This document shows, piece after piece, positions 12,501-21,689 of a stretch of 64,000 nt of DNA. A program made the translations under genes and the position numbers. The notes beneath the pieces are model-generated. The model was not told the DNA's origin and made no database searches. It saw only the letters and a list, made by a program, of their open reading frames with translations. Each line of letters opens with the position of its first letter. Position 1 is the first letter of the stretch. This stretch comes from Xenopus tropicalis (lineage: Eukaryota > Chordata > Amphibia > Anura > Pipidae). The stretch covers positions 56,947,378 to 57,011,377 of the forward strand of contig NC_030678.2 in the NCBI RefSeq assembly GCF_000004195.4, read 5' to 3'.

Positions 12501-14597
12501 AATCCTATTGGGTGTATTTAATGTTTATATGTTATTTTTTAGTAGACAAAGTATGATGACCCAAATTATGGAAATATCCCTTTATCCATAAAAACTCAGG
12601 TCCCAAGCATTGTGGATAACAGGTCCCATACCTGTATCCTCATACACAGTGCCTAGTGATGTCACCAGTTAATATCAGTGCTTAGAGATGAAATCTATGT
12701 CACTTAGTCAATTGAAACTTGTACACAGTTAATATAACAATATCATATACCCCTTGCTTTTAAAGATGATGATATTATTAGTCAACTTAGTGGACTTCAG
12801 CCTCTTTATATTGTAATAAAACTCTTTATAATATCCTTATATTTTATGGTTGGGGGTACAAGAATTTACAGCTACTGGACTGAATAATTACATCTGACAA
12901 ACAAATAATTAACAATGGGGCTTATTAACCATTTCATGTAGCAATTGTAAATTAAATGTATGATCATCTAACCCAGGGATCCCCAACCTTTTATACCCGT
13001 GAGCCACATTCAAATGGAAAAATTGTTGGGAAGCAACACAACCATAGAAAAAGTTAATGGGGGTGCAAATAGGAGCTATAAATGGCTATTTGGTAACCCC
13101 TATGTGGACTGGCAGCCTATAGAAGGCTCTGTTTGGCTTTACACTGGGTCAATCAACACCTGCATCTAAGCTACAAATTGAACAATAAGCACCTACTTTG
13201 AGCCCACTGGGAGCAACATCCAAGGGGTTTGGGGAGCAACATGTTGCTCACGAACCACTGGTTGGGGATCACTGATCTAACCTGATCAGATATCCAGAAG
13301 CATGTTAACTAAATAATGTAACCCATCCAAGACTACTCTCTACTATCATATTTACAATAGGGCATACATTGCTCCCTATAATGTTAATGACAGCAGATCG
13401 ATTTAAAAAGGTCAGGACAAAGGGGTTATGTAGGTGACTTCCTCATATGGCTCATGTAAAGGGGAGGGGGCTTTCATGTTTCTGTGGTTGGTAAATGTAT
13501 GGAAAAGTAAATACAATAAAGATGTATCATTTATAATGTCTGATCATTTTCTCATTCCTCCAATGTTTGTCAACAAATTACACATACTAGATAATGTTTA
13601 GGAAAGGCAACATAGTAATAAACTCTATTAATATTTGCACACCGACAAAAGATGTCTCCACAGTGGGAGCTGTGTGTAACATCTTTCCGTTCCAGCAGTA
13701 GGAAGGCAAATCATGTGACGCTTGCAAAATCAGTCACATGCAGCCTCACCAAACTCTCCCCACAGATATTCTGCCTGTATCCGCTCTCTATATATCGGTT
13801 ATGTGCACATTCTATTAAACAGAATATAAGTCATATTATATACAAATATATATACATATTATTATTACAAGTAATTTGATTTACAAATATTTTTTTAAAA
13901 AGGGAGTAAGCCAAACTGCAGTGTGAAACATCCCATGATTACTTTCCCTTTTCAAAATGATCTGTTTTTTCAAGTGACAAATCAGGTACAATTTTACATT
14001 GAAATCGTTGTTAATAATAAATAAGAATTATGAATCTGAATCACAGGAGAGCTGCATAAACCAACCAATCCAGTGGGGTTGATAATCCACTATTGGGGGT
14101 TCACATTATAAGAAAACAATAAAATGCACTGAGCCACTGGGGGGCTGGGGGCCATAAACTGTCAGGGGGGCCATACAGCCTGTGGTTCTCTCCCTCTCAG
14201 CTTCTTTAATAACTTGCCATCTGGCAGGTAAAATGATGCTTAAAACCATTTTATTCGAGAAAATATGGTAACCCATTCTGTTAGATTTAACACAGATATT
14301 TCACATATTTCATTACAGTAATTTCCATATCATGGTTGTATAATATTGAGTGGATTTACTTCCTTTTTCTCATATCCATACTATTCTAGTACTATTATAC
14401 TAATACTGTTTAAATTTTAGTTTTAAATTAATCAAAGCGAATCTTAACATAAGGAGCAAGCCCAGTACATGGCAACAGCCAGGCTCACTATGCAGAACCA
14501 GCAGCTACCACATACAAGCGTAATATGGCAGTGTGTAACAGCTATATCCCTTTACATTACCTGCTAGTACAAGGGCAGCGAGGGCGAGGCGCAGCAT
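365..14597 (-). CDS. atp6ap2: ATP6AP2 (prorenin receptor / V-ATPase accessory protein 2), complete nine-exon coding region
   Basis: Joining the exons at 14561-14597, 10277-10404, 8583-8711, 8340-8435, 6244-6381, 4364-4417, 2929-3078, 1787-1906 and 365-559 gives 348 residues (human 350) that follow the human protein throughout. Known role: type I membrane protein that helps assemble the V-ATPase V0 sector, acts in lysosomal acidification and Wnt receptor signalling, and binds prorenin. Seen: a signal peptide (residues 1-16, cleavage expected before DFNVLKSP), a luminal domain, a furin-type RRSR at 273-276 (human RKTR), one membrane span at about 302-322, and a short cytosolic tail with a YDSI sorting motif ending in KIRMD. 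The start ATG at 14597 is chosen because it opens directly into the signal peptide and has A at -3; the same frame stays open upstream but I see no in-frame ATG there. Exons 3-8 are all multiples of three in phase 0. No frameshift or lost residue is seen. Confidence 0.96.
562..592. repeat. Poly(A)31, acting as the T-tract of the exon 9 acceptor
   Basis: There are 31 consecutive A on the plus strand. Read on the minus strand this is a T31 tract directly abutting the acceptor AG of exon 9, so it serves as the whole polypyrimidine tract. Confidence 0.9.
885..1445 (+). pseudogene. Degenerate Tc1-type transposase fragment in ATP6AP2 intron 8
   Basis: Three frames carry Tc1 transposase pieces in order: [10 protein letters not shown] (N-terminal DNA-binding region), VTLPKRG, then [18 protein letters not shown] followed by RDEAKI, where the family has S-D-E-T-K (first catalytic Asp). 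Frameshifts and stops interrupt it. The part with the second Asp and the Glu is missing, as are clear terminal repeats. It is antisense to the host gene. Confidence 0.8.
1787..1906 (-). CDS. atp6ap2: ATP6AP2 exon 8 (carries the furin-type site)
   Basis: 120 bp, phase 0. Encodes [20 protein letters not shown] then [24 protein letters not shown] fits the R-X-X-R processing site where human has RKTR; cleavage there separates the soluble receptor from the membrane-bound M8.9 fragment. Donor GTAAGT. Confidence 0.95.
2929..3078 (-). CDS. atp6ap2: ATP6AP2 exon 7
   Basis: 150 bp, phase 0. Encodes [20 protein letters not shown], then [20 protein letters not shown] and ILSDSLEK, very close to the human luminal stem ([20 protein letters not shown]). 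Acceptor ATACAG, donor GTAAGC. Confidence 0.96.
3250..3520. repeat. Fragment related to the large hAT family at 15.7 and 24.4 kb
   Basis: The part at about 3435-3515 (CACGGCAGGGATATCACC, then GTCATATTAAGACAT) matches the 5' shoulder of the 24,420 element (about 24590-24655). Neither terminus is present. Borders are approximate. Confidence 0.45.
3522..3600. repeat. End of a TTAA-type MITE (TTAAAGGA...GGAAAGGCTAGTAAAG)
   Basis: It shares GGAAAGGCTAGTAAAGAGTT and the adjoining AAGCTGCAGGC with the element starting at 37031. Only this end is recognisable. Confidence 0.5.
3970..4067. repeat. MITE end carrying a GTGCTAAAATGTTAGGCACC-like hairpin
   Basis: The inverted pair TTGGGGGTGCCTAACATTTT / AGCACCCCAAGTGACTTAG, then CTTCTCCTTTAA, mirrors the piece at about 9670-9770. 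It abuts the T2-like element at 4064 and shares its TTAA. Confidence 0.5.
4064..4165. repeat. Truncated T2-like MITE (left part only)
   Basis: It begins TTAAAGGAACAGTAACACC and continues through GCCCTGCACTGGTAAAAGTT, matching the left end of the complete copy at 49806. The right half is missing. Confidence 0.7.
4364..4417 (-). CDS. atp6ap2: ATP6AP2 exon 6 (short, 54 bp)
   Basis: Encodes 18 residues, [18 protein letters not shown], matching human [18 protein letters not shown]. Acceptor CTTGAAG, donor GTAAGTTA. It is too short to appear as an open frame alone and is placed by similarity and frame continuity. Confidence 0.93.
4664..4815 (-). mobile_element. Truncated inverted copy of the hAT MITE seen at 12974
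   Basis: It starts CAGTGATCCCCAACCAGTGG, the reverse complement of the right end of the 12974-13274 element, and shares GCCAAACAGAGCCTT and GGCTGCCAGTCCACA. The other terminus is lost, so no target duplication can be read. Confidence 0.65.
4883..5121. mobile_element. TTAA-type MITE, both ends present
   Basis: It is bounded by TTAA on both sides, with inverted ends of about 45 bp (left ...CCTTGTTCAACACAAGTTCA, right ...GAACTCACGTTGAACAAGAG). The internal poly(T) at 4931-4949 and the A-rich tract at 5126 are simple repeats. Similar ends are common in Xenopus TTAA elements. Confidence 0.7.
6244..6381 (-). CDS. atp6ap2: ATP6AP2 exon 5
   Basis: 138 bp, phase 0. Encodes [20 protein letters not shown], then [12 protein letters not shown] and SSLYRNDE, matching human [20 protein letters not shown]. 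Acceptor CATCAG, donor GTGAGT. Confidence 0.96.
6625..6930 (-). mobile_element. CR1 LINE 3' UTR fragment
   Basis: AACATAGAAATTTAGGTTGG, then CCAGAGGAAGGCATAAAACC and CCAAGATGGCAGTCGGCCAG, correspond to the CR1 3' tail also seen at 53250-53450 (minus strand). It is a 5'-truncated copy in intron 4. Confidence 0.75.
7192..7688. mobile_element. TTAA-type MITE with an (AT)n palindrome inside
   Basis: The left end TTAAGGAAAACTATAC and right end GATATAGTTTTTCTTTAA are inverted, and each carries TTAA. An internal palindrome at 7551-7603 (ATATTTATGGATATAT mirrored around an AT run) can form a long hairpin. Confidence 0.7.
7689..8071 (+). repeat. Unclassified repeat-like segment with AATAAA (possible LTR piece)
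   Basis: It is C/T-rich and contains TTTAATAAAGTGCAATTC followed by CTAGGTCCCTAGTGGACAG and a terminal GACCGTCACAG. The AATAAA and final CA could suit the 3' part of an LTR, but no matching partner or duplication is seen. The open frame at 7780-7971 is not convincing. Confidence 0.25.
8340..8435 (-). CDS. atp6ap2: ATP6AP2 exon 4
   Basis: 96 bp, phase 0 at both ends, so skipping it would keep the frame. In humans skipping of exon 4 is linked to X-linked neurological disease. Encodes [20 protein letters not shown] then [12 protein letters not shown]. Acceptor CACAG, donor GTAAGT. Confidence 0.96.
8583..8711 (-). CDS. atp6ap2: ATP6AP2 exon 3
   Basis: 129 bp, phase 0 at both ends. Encodes [20 protein letters not shown] through GVNKLPL to ISYPVEN, matching human [20 protein letters not shown]. 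Acceptor CTACAG, donor GTGAGT. Confidence 0.96.
9112..9350. repeat. Dispersed repeat fragment beginning AAAGGTGGCCATACACATG
   Basis: A related GGTGGCTATACATGG motif occurs at about 59994. It looks like the end of a short DNA element, but the far end was not found. Confidence 0.35.
9665..9790. repeat. MITE fragment interrupted by a G19 run
   Basis: GAAGGAAAGGCTAAGTCATT, the poly(G) run near 9701-9719, then CCTAAAATGTTAGGCACCCC, is the same unit as 3970-4067 in inverse order. The G run may be prone to assembly error. Confidence 0.45.
10277..10404 (-). CDS. atp6ap2: ATP6AP2 exon 2
   Basis: The acceptor is a T-rich tract ending CTCTAG and the donor is GTAGGA. After completing the split valine codon it encodes [11 protein letters not shown] through GDRIPDV to GFSVEE, matching the start of the mature human protein (FSILKSP, GERIPDV, GFSVKE). 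Confidence 0.95.
11179..11598. mobile_element. Complete T2-like MITE, 420 bp, near-palindromic
   Basis: It is bounded by TTAA on both sides. The left end TTAAAGGAACAGAAACACC is inverted as GATGTTACTGTTCCTTTAA. The centre is a long imperfect palindrome (GGGGGCAGCCATTCAA... with its inverse). TTAA duplication with TTAAAGGRR ends is the hallmark of the Xenopus T2 family. It lies in intron 1. Confidence 0.85.
12312..12636. mobile_element. MITE with TACAGGTATGG ends (copy 1)
   Basis: The left end TACAGGTATGGAATCCCTTA and right end GGTCCCATACCTGTA are inverted. Three more copies lie at 27398, 51242 and 52049. All end in TA, which would fit a Tc1/mariner-like TA target, but the superfamily is not certain. 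Confidence 0.75.
12974..13274 (+). mobile_element. hAT MITE with perfect 8-bp target duplication
   Basis: The ends CAGGGATCCCCAACC and GGTTGGGGATCACTG are inverted. ATCTAACC flanks both sides (12966-12973 and 13275-13282). It is 301 bp long and encodes no protein. A truncated relative is at 4664. Confidence 0.9.
14561..14597 (-). CDS. atp6ap2: ATP6AP2 coding exon 1 (signal peptide)
   Basis: Encodes [12 protein letters not shown] plus the first base of the next valine codon. It is followed by a GTAATG donor. The hydrophobic run is the signal peptide core, completed by exon 2. Confidence 0.92.
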
Positions 14598-14800
14598 GAT
14601 TTCGGAAGGCAACACCTCAGCCAAATTCGAACGACTAAATGGAGAACTATAACATCCCTCTGCAAAATCCTTGAAGGTGGTGGTATTCTTCCTGGTGAAC
14701 CGCTTCCGAAGACCCGGTGTAGCCAATCCGAGAAAGCCTAGTGCATTGTTGACCCGCCTTTGTCAATATCATGTGACAACTAAGCAATAGGAAGGCACAT
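14598..14800 (-). promoter_or_regulatory. atp6ap2: ATP6AP2 5' UTR and proximal promoter region
   Basis: This segment just upstream of the start ATG has more C and G than its surroundings. It holds a CCAAT box on the plus strand near 14723 and an E-box, TCATGTGAC, at 14769-14777. The E-box differs modestly from the TFEB/CLEAR consensus GTCACGTGAC that drives many V-ATPase genes. No TATA box is evident. The transcription start cannot be fixed by eye. Confidence 0.5.
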
Positions 14801-15501
14801 ATAATGACTGACACTTCATTTGCCCTTTCAGAGATGGGAGGTAAGGAGGGCGGTGGAGGAAATGGCTGGGGAGTGAAATGAAATGGTGGCATTTAGGCTT
14901 CGCGTCTAGTTCCTAATGGAAATATGTTACGTTACAGATAAGGGAATAGACCTTTATAAAGCTAAATTCTGGTTTTAAAAGGAATGGTCATAGAAATTAG
15001 ACAATATAGCAGATAGGATAAATTCTAGTTACTTTCTGTGTTGGCTGTATCTGCCTTTTGCATCACTGGAGAACGTAGGTAATTTGTTCAGATTAAACTA
15101 GTACTTTACTGGCAATAAGAGGAGTGACAGTCTCTAGTCAGAGCTTTATATGAGAACACATTTATGGTGTTAGTGACTTTAGGCTTTCTACATTTGTGGA
15201 TTCTTTCACCCGCAATGAAACATTGCTACCAAAGCTTCCAGTACTAAACCAGCACTAAAATAAAAGTGTTAAGCAAATTATACACATTTGATAACTGTCT
15301 CCTGTAATGCAAAGGGTAGCAGGTGAGCAGTGATGCATCTACTATACAGCACACTGTGAAAGGCCCATGGGCTCTACTGTATGGTTCACCCTCCTACTAC
15401 AATCAGGCTTCAGTTGACAGCTGGGGGTGGGAATGGGTGATCACAGGCCAAAGATGGCCATCTACGAGGTTGCCAAATGAGCGGATCTTCTCACAATATG
15501 C

Positions 15502-15625
15502 CCAGACCTGGATTTGTGACAAAGCCACAAAGGCCCTGGCCTAGGGTGGCAGAAATTTAGGGGCAGCATGCCACCCAGCCGCACCAAAATTTTGCCCACA
15601 TACCAAGCAATGGGAAGAGGACACG
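15502..15625 (-). mobile_element. Partial copy of the 26012-type hAT MITE
   Basis: CAGACCTGGATTTGTG, GCCACAAAGGCCCTGGCC and GGGGCAGCATGCCACCC match the reverse complement of 26012-26298. The distal end is not recognised. Confidence 0.65.
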
Positions 15626-15699
15626 CAGGTCGATTTTCAGCCAGATATCGATTGGGGGGGTCCCATACATGTGTTGATAAACTGACGAATCGTCTAAAG

Positions 15700-17230
15700 C
15701 AGTGCTGTCCAACCGGCGGCCCGCGACCCCCTTCTGTGTGGCCCCCCACCTGTCTGGCTGCTGTGACTGCTTACCTTTGTGTAAGATTTAAATGGCATCA
15801 GTACAGAGTTCACACCTCAGATTCAGGCTGTAACCCCTCTGTATTTTTTAAACCTCTGTAATGTTCACAATTTTTAATCCCTGTTTTTTTTACCCTCTGC
15901 ATTTTTCACACCTCAGGCTCAGGCTGTAATCACCCACATTGTTCACCTGTTCACACCTCAGACTGTAGGAGCAGTGCCAGCTTTGTGTCATTGTATGTAC
16001 TGCCTGACCTATGCTGCCTGTGTGTATGGCACACACAGGCAGCATAGGGCAGACAGAGCATGGAACACAGGCAGCAAAGGGCAGACAGAGCATGGCACAC
16101 ACAGGCAGCTAAGGGCAGGCAGAGTTTGGCACATAGGCAGCATAGGGCAGGCAGAGTATGGCACACTCAGACAGTATAGGGCAGGTAGAGTATGGCACAC
16201 ACAGGCAGCATAGGGCAGACATAGTATGGCACACACAGTATAGGGCAGGCAGAGTATGGCACATACACGCAGTATAGGGCAGGCAGAGTATGGCAGATAC
16301 AGGCAGCATAGGACAGGCAGAGTATGGCACACACAGGCAGCTAAGGGTAGGCAGAGTTTGGCACACTCAGACAGCATAGGACAGGTAGAGTATGGCACAC
16401 ACAGGCAGCATAGGGCAGACAGAGTATGGCACACACACGCAGTATAGGGCAGGCAGAGTATGGCACACACACGCAGAATAGGGCAGGCAGAGTATGGCAC
16501 ATACAGGCAGCATAGGACAGGCAGAGTATGGCACACACAGGCAGCATAGGGGAGTCAGAGTATGGCACACTCAGACAGCATAGGGCAGGTAGAGTATGGC
16601 ACACACAGGCAGCATAGGGCAGACAGAGTATGGCACACACACGCAGTGTATGGCAGGCAGAGTATAGCACACACACGTAGCATAGGGCAGGCAGAGTATG
16701 GCACATACAGGCAATATAGGACAGGCAGAGTATGGCACACACAGGCAGCATAGGGCAGGCAGAGTACTGCCTGTGCGTGCTATACTCTGCCTGCCCTAAG
16801 CTGCCTGTGTGTGCCATACTCTGCCTGTCCTATGCTGCCTGTATGTGCCATACTCTGCCTGCCCTATGCTGCCTTTGGGAGGTGAACCTGCCAGGGGTTT
16901 GTTCTGGGAGTTTATTTGGAAATGGCAATTAAATGGTCCCTAAGGTGTTATTATGTGCTGGGGGTTGCTGTGCTATATGCTAGGAGGCATATGGATTTAC
17001 GGGTATGTCTTAATATGACATAATATAATTCTTTCATATATGACTGATGGTTGATATCCCAAGCATTTGGGTTTTTGCTGCGCTACCACCATTGTGATAA
17101 CATGAGTGTAGTTTGAAGTGGGTGCGGTTTAAAAAGGGGGAGTGGTCAAAACTGCCTTTCATTAGCAGCCCTCCACTATGAATGCTAGAGAAATTCTGGC
17201 CCTCGGCAACACAGAAGTTGGACAGCACTG
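15700..17230 (-). mobile_element. 1.5-kb non-autonomous hAT with internal 34-bp minisatellite (copy B)
   Basis: The ends CAGTGCTGTCCAACC and GTTGGACAGCACTG are inverted, and GTCTAAAG is duplicated exactly at 15692-15699 and 17231-17238. Eight-base duplications and CAGTGNTGTCC ends mark hAT elements. No transposase is encoded. The interior is a 34-bp array (about 16005-16880) between a shoulder rich in TTCACACCTCAG and AGGCTGTAA motifs and a shoulder with GTGGGTGCGGTTTAAAAAG. It is the same family as 24420-26007 in the opposite orientation. Confidence 0.9.
16005..16880 (-). repeat. 34-bp minisatellite array inside hAT copy B
   Basis: About 22 units like CATAGGGCAGGCAGAGTATG...GGCACACACAGGCAG repeat with a 34-bp period. 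Near 16022 and again at about 16770 the units flip orientation, giving hairpin junctions; about three inverted units follow the right junction. Open frames here are by-products of the repeat. Confidence 0.92.
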
Positions 17231-17335
17231 GTCTAAAGGATATGAATTGGCAACTTTTATGCCCTTTTGGCCCTTTTATTGCCACCTTAAAGGTAGGAAT
17301 TAGACCCCTAATGATTGTTTGGCAGGAGGGCTCAG

Positions 17336-17499
17336 CTTGCTTATATGATACCAGTGCAGATAAGCATACACACACTTGTCCTGCAAATGGATGAAGGATT
17401 GGAATATTGATGGAAGATTCAAACTATGAGGTAGGCCTTCAAGGTTGGGGTTGTTTTCTCTGGAAAAAAAGATACTAAAGGCTAATTTACTAAGGCATT
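17336..17499 (+). repeat. Dispersed duplicate, copy 1
   Basis: CCAGTGCAGATAAGCATACA through CAAACTATGAGGTAGGCCTT is repeated at 18004-18138. This copy keeps a segment of about 28 bp (GTTGGGGTTGTTTTCTC...) that copy 2 lacks. Confidence 0.85.
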
Positions 17500-18003
17500 C
17501 TGCTGGTGAGCCAAATACTAAGCGCTTGGTGTGCATTGGAGAAACTTGTAGGACTCGGTAAATTACCCCGTTAATTTCTATATTTATTTCCATTCTTATT
17601 GTTATTTTTACCTTGATTTCCTCCCCCATTCCCCCCCTCTCCTTAACACTAGCAAATTATTGAGCACGTAACCCTCTAAGAGACTAATTGTTTTACTACG
17701 CAGGGCTGGCTTTCAGTACAGCTAAACCCCCCTAACTTATACTGACTCTATCTGATGATTAGCCTATTAGTGGCACGGAATGGTTAAAACTTCTCAATTA
17801 GTGCATACTGAGCAAATGGTAAAAGCTTACAAATACAAACTGATTGTGGATAAATCAGCTGTAGTACCAAGACTGATTTAATGAAACGGGTAATCTATTT
17901 ATTGGAATATATTTATTAATATATATGTTTTAAATTATATTTATTAAATGTTAAGTTTTAACAATTTAGACAAAGCACTAAATTTATTTCTAGCTGGCTC
18001 TTT

Positions 18004-18138
18004 TGCTTACATGATGCCAGTGCAGATAAGCATACACACACTTGTCCTGCAAATGGATGAAGGATTGGAATATTGATGGAAGATTCAAACTATGAGGGTA
18101 GGCCTTCAAGGTACTAAAGGCTAATTTACTAAGGCATT
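18004..18138 (+). repeat. Dispersed duplicate, copy 2
   Basis: It is nearly identical to 17336-17499 and in the same orientation, about 670 bp downstream, with one internal deletion. Confidence 0.85.
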
Positions 18139-18812
18139 GCAATACTCCGCAAAATTTGGGTGCAAATCTCTATGTTTTGTTCCCACAATGCAGGGTTTTC
18201 CACCATATTTCCTGCATTATTGCTTGTGCCAGAGACTTGTATGTGACATATCAATATGGACACAAATTATTATCTGTTTTACTTTATTGTGAGCAAAAAG
18301 TTTTCTCAACTGCTTTTGTGTTCAATTGCCATTACTTCCTGTAAAAAATAAAAATTCTGTACTAGCATCTGATTTACTTGGCACGAGTCAGTTGTTCAGC
18401 TATTGATAAAGTCCACAAAGGGAGCCTTAGCATAACAACCGGTTTCAGGCTAAGGGTAAATTCATTGTTCCCTTGCGTCAATGTATGCACTTGTATAATT
18501 CATCCAAACAGACAGACAGAAGGGGTACATTGGCTCCCATAACAAGTTGCAGAGGACCATATATGGAGATGGGGAAAGGAGGCAGCAGGAAGGGGAACAG
18601 ATGGGCAGGACTAATAGGGTTTCCAGAGAAAAAAAAAAAAAAAATTATCCAGAAACACTACTTTTTAAAACACGTTCCTTCAATATTTAGATGAGTACAA
18701 TTCATTGGCACAATATTGTTTTTCACATAAGATGAATATTATGTTACAGTGTTGGGGAGCATAAGTGGGGTAAAGAGTAGGTATGTGCTATCTTTAGCAA
18801 CAAGGAAGAGGG

Positions 18813-19027
18813 CAGGACCGGATTTGTGGAGAGGCCACAAAGGCCCAGGCCTAGGGTGGCACAAATTTAGCCACACCGAAAATGTTGACTTTTGCTCCCA
18901 TACGGAGCAATGGGTACCTCTCCCCACTGCTTTGTATGAGAGACTAAACATCTGTGTTGCCCATGCACGCTCGCGCGTGGGGGGTGCTGTTCGCGCGTGT
19001 GCACTCGTGATAACAAATCCAGAGCTG
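18813..19027 (-). mobile_element. hAT MITE of the 26012 family
   Basis: It begins CAGGACCGGATTTGTGGAG and ends AACAAATCCAGAGCTG. The flanks GAAGAGGG (18805-18812) and AAAGAGGG (19028-19035) agree at 7 of 8 bases. The interior shares GCCTAGGGTGGCA and CCCATACGGAGCA with its relatives. Confidence 0.75.
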
Positions 19028-19291
19028 AAAGAGGGGTTATTAGAAAAATGTTTAATATTAAATGTAAATTAATGAAAATACTTATTTCAGTTACTAGATG
19101 GCAGTGTGGCACAAGTAATTTGCTTATTGACTACAGAAGGTTTGAGAAGAAGGTGGTATCCAATCAATGCAAAATTTTACTGCATTCAGCTTTTTTTTCC
19201 ATTGTATCAATTAATATACTGCTGATATACTGCTGTCATATACCAACCTTTTGGACCAACTGCATACTTTTTTGACAACTTCGCTGATACC

Positions 19292-19546
19292 TAGGGATGC
19301 TTCGAATCCACTATTTTCGGATTCAGTCAAACACCAAATCCTTCATAAAAGATTCATCTGAACGTTAAAGAGAACCAAGTGCGCAGTGCACGGTGACAAA
19401 TTTTCAACTTCCGTGTTTATGTGACAAAAAGTCATGTGATTTCAAGAATTCGGATTTGGTTTCACCAGAAGCATGGATTCGACCAAATCCAAATCATGCT
19501 GAAAAAGGCCTGAATCTTGGCCAAATCCTGGATTTGGTACATCCAT
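19292..19546. mobile_element. hAT (Ac-like ends) MITE with perfect 8-bp target duplication
   Basis: The ends are TAGGGATGCTTCGAATCC and GGATTTGGTACATCCATA. CTGATACC flanks both sides (19284-19291 and 19547-19554). TAGGGATG-type ends recall the Ac/Tip branch of hAT. It is 255 bp and noncoding. Confidence 0.85.
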
Positions 19547-19699
19547 ACTGATACCCCATGCAATTTTTCTTGTTGACTTTTTAACAATCCTAATGCTCCT
19601 GCAGTAGCTAAACTGCTTTTTGATGACATTCTTCTGTTTGGTCTGTGCTCACATTCCCGCTTTTTTGTAAAAAAACCAACACATTTTTTCATGATTTAT

Positions 19700-19871
19700 T
19701 ATGGGGCAGATTTATCAAAATGTGAGTTTGGAACCAATACATAAAACTCACCCTTGTTCTATTTATTTCTATGGGATTTTTTTTAAGTGTATTTATCAAT
19801 GGGTGAAAGTTACAGTTCACAGTTCACTTTTTAAAATCCCATTGGCTCACATTTTAATAAATCTGCCCCTA
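19700..19871. mobile_element. Palindromic TA-flanked MITE (mariner-like)
   Basis: TATGGGGCAGATTTATCAAA is inverted as TTTAATAAATCTGCCCCTA. It is 172 bp with TA at both borders and a largely self-complementary interior. Confidence 0.65.
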
Positions 19872-20795
19872 TGCGTAAAAAACATGAAAAACACGAATGA
19901 AAAACTTAACGATCTAAAAGCTTTAGAGGTCATGTAGAAATCAATGGGAGTTGTCCTAGGCAAATTGAAATAGTCTTTGTTTGATTTGTGCCTTTAGAGG
20001 TTTTCAAGTTCTTTTTTTGTTTGAAAGTCCACAAAGATTGGAAAATGTAAAAACCACCAAAAATTCTTGGTTTTTGTGTATTTTGTTTTTGTTCCACGTT
20101 CTAATTCATTGGTGCTCTTTCAATTTGAATATTTTATTAAATGACTAGATATTGTGGTATTAGTTGAAATGAGTTTCATTTGTGGTTTTAAAAAACCTAT
20201 AAAACTACGAAAATCAGAATATTAATAAATCTGCCTTTACAGAATTACAGCCGAAACTGTGGAATGTGGTGAAGCTATAAAGAAATGTCTGTGAATAACA
20301 GGGTTCCTGAGTTAAGGACTGTATTAACCTATATGATCTGTGATCTGTACTGTACTCCAATGTAGTGCTGGCTATTATCAGCCTCAGAACTTACTAGTGC
20401 CATCACCCTCCAGCAAGCAGGTATCTCAGAAAAAAAATATTTTCTCTCTCCAACCAGCTTCAAACTAAATATCATCATGAAATATGTAGAGAATCGTTTT
20501 GCATTTTTGATATCACAGGAGTAGGGGGGTGCATCACTACTGCAGAGAGCACAGTAGCACTCTCTGCACTAGAAGAGCCAAAATTTCCGATTTAAACAGT
20601 TGAATTTCGGCTTTCATTTCCAGGAGTGGCTTTTTGCCTCCCCTGGTAACTTGCTGAGGTGAGTTTCTCGACTTCGCTTCATGGCAGCAGGGCTCCGGGT
20701 GTAGCTGCCAACATAAGGAAAGCACAGTGGTTAGAATTCTTCCATAAAGCACTGGGGTCTTGGTTCATTCCGGGAGCAATATGTGTGTATATGTT

Positions 20796-21033
20796 AGGGT
20801 TGCCACCTGTCCAGTTTTGACTCAGACAACCCAGTTTTCGGTAGGGCTGTCTGGGTCAAAACCGCCCGTTTTTTTCAGTCTGAAAAACTGGGCAGGATTC
20901 TCCAAAATCACATCGAATGGCCAATCAATGCGTCATAGCCCTGCCCCTGTGACCAAAACGCCCCCCCCCCAGACCAGTGACATCACGCCCCACCTCCCTG
21001 CCCGAATTTCCTGGGCAGGAGAGGTGGCAGTAT
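20796..21033. repeat. Possible MITE (TAGGGTTGCCACCT...AGGTGGCAGTATA)
   Basis: The ends are imperfectly inverted. A C-run lies near 20960. No clean target duplication could be read. Confidence 0.4.
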
Positions 21034-21689
21034 ATCTGTATATTGCTTATGCAATTATTTAACGCCACTAGAGGTGATTTATATCCCTACCAGTAAAAAT
21101 GGTAAATTGACTGAGTTTTGGTATAACCTATCCAGACCTATGTATGCACATACTAGAAAAATTAGATTGTTAGATTGCTCCACTGTTCCAGGGACTGATT
21201 AAACATTCACCAGTTAAAAATAGAAGCAACATGTAAACAGGGGAGTAACAAGGCCCCAATTTTTTTACTTTGCAACCTGCCCCACATATTGTAAATGACC
21301 CAGGAATTTACCCAATGCACCTTTTCAATTAGCCTGTAGATGTTTTACTTTATATGTTCTACAGTGCTGTGAGCTGAGTACTTTTATACAGGTCACAAAA
21401 CCTAAGGTTTTCTTATATATATTATCCTTTAAACCTTTAAAACAGACCATCATAAACAGAAGTCACTTGTGTCTTTAGGCCACTGAAACCTCACATTATA
21501 ATAGAAAATGTACCTGTAATATGTAAGTCTGATGCATATAGCAGTGGTTTAGTAAATTAGCCTTTATATAATTTATTGCACTGCCACCAAGTGGATGTAT
21601 GGAGCACCTGCAATAAAGAATACACGTAATTTCTTTCAGTATGCAGTAAACATAAATTGTATGTTTGCAAACCATCATTATATATCACT

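Larger units (their letters stand above)
10405..14560 (-). other. atp6ap2: ATP6AP2 intron 1, repeat-filled
   Basis: This 4.16-kb intron holds a T2-like MITE (11179-11598), a TACAGGTATGG-type element (12312-12636) and a hAT MITE (12974-13274). An E-box pair, TCATGTGAC at 13711 and GTCACATG at 13733, lies about 1 kb inside the gene. The stretch 13,290-14,560 shows no other recognisable feature. Confidence 0.7.

Noticed and set aside
14505..14726. Possible N-terminal extension of ATP6AP2 (ATPGLRKRFTRK... in frame upstream)
   Set aside because: I see no in-frame ATG upstream and the extension would bury the signal peptide; the ATG at 14597 matches the family.
15323..15861. Open frames of 73-97 residues on both strands
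   Set aside because: They run across hAT borders and a MITE fragment and show no protein family motif.
16009..16817. Long minus-strand open frames (up to 175 residues) rich in Cys, Leu and Pro
   Set aside because: They are products of the 34-bp minisatellite, which lacks stops in all frames of one strand; all three frames read the same cycling peptide and no gene context is present.
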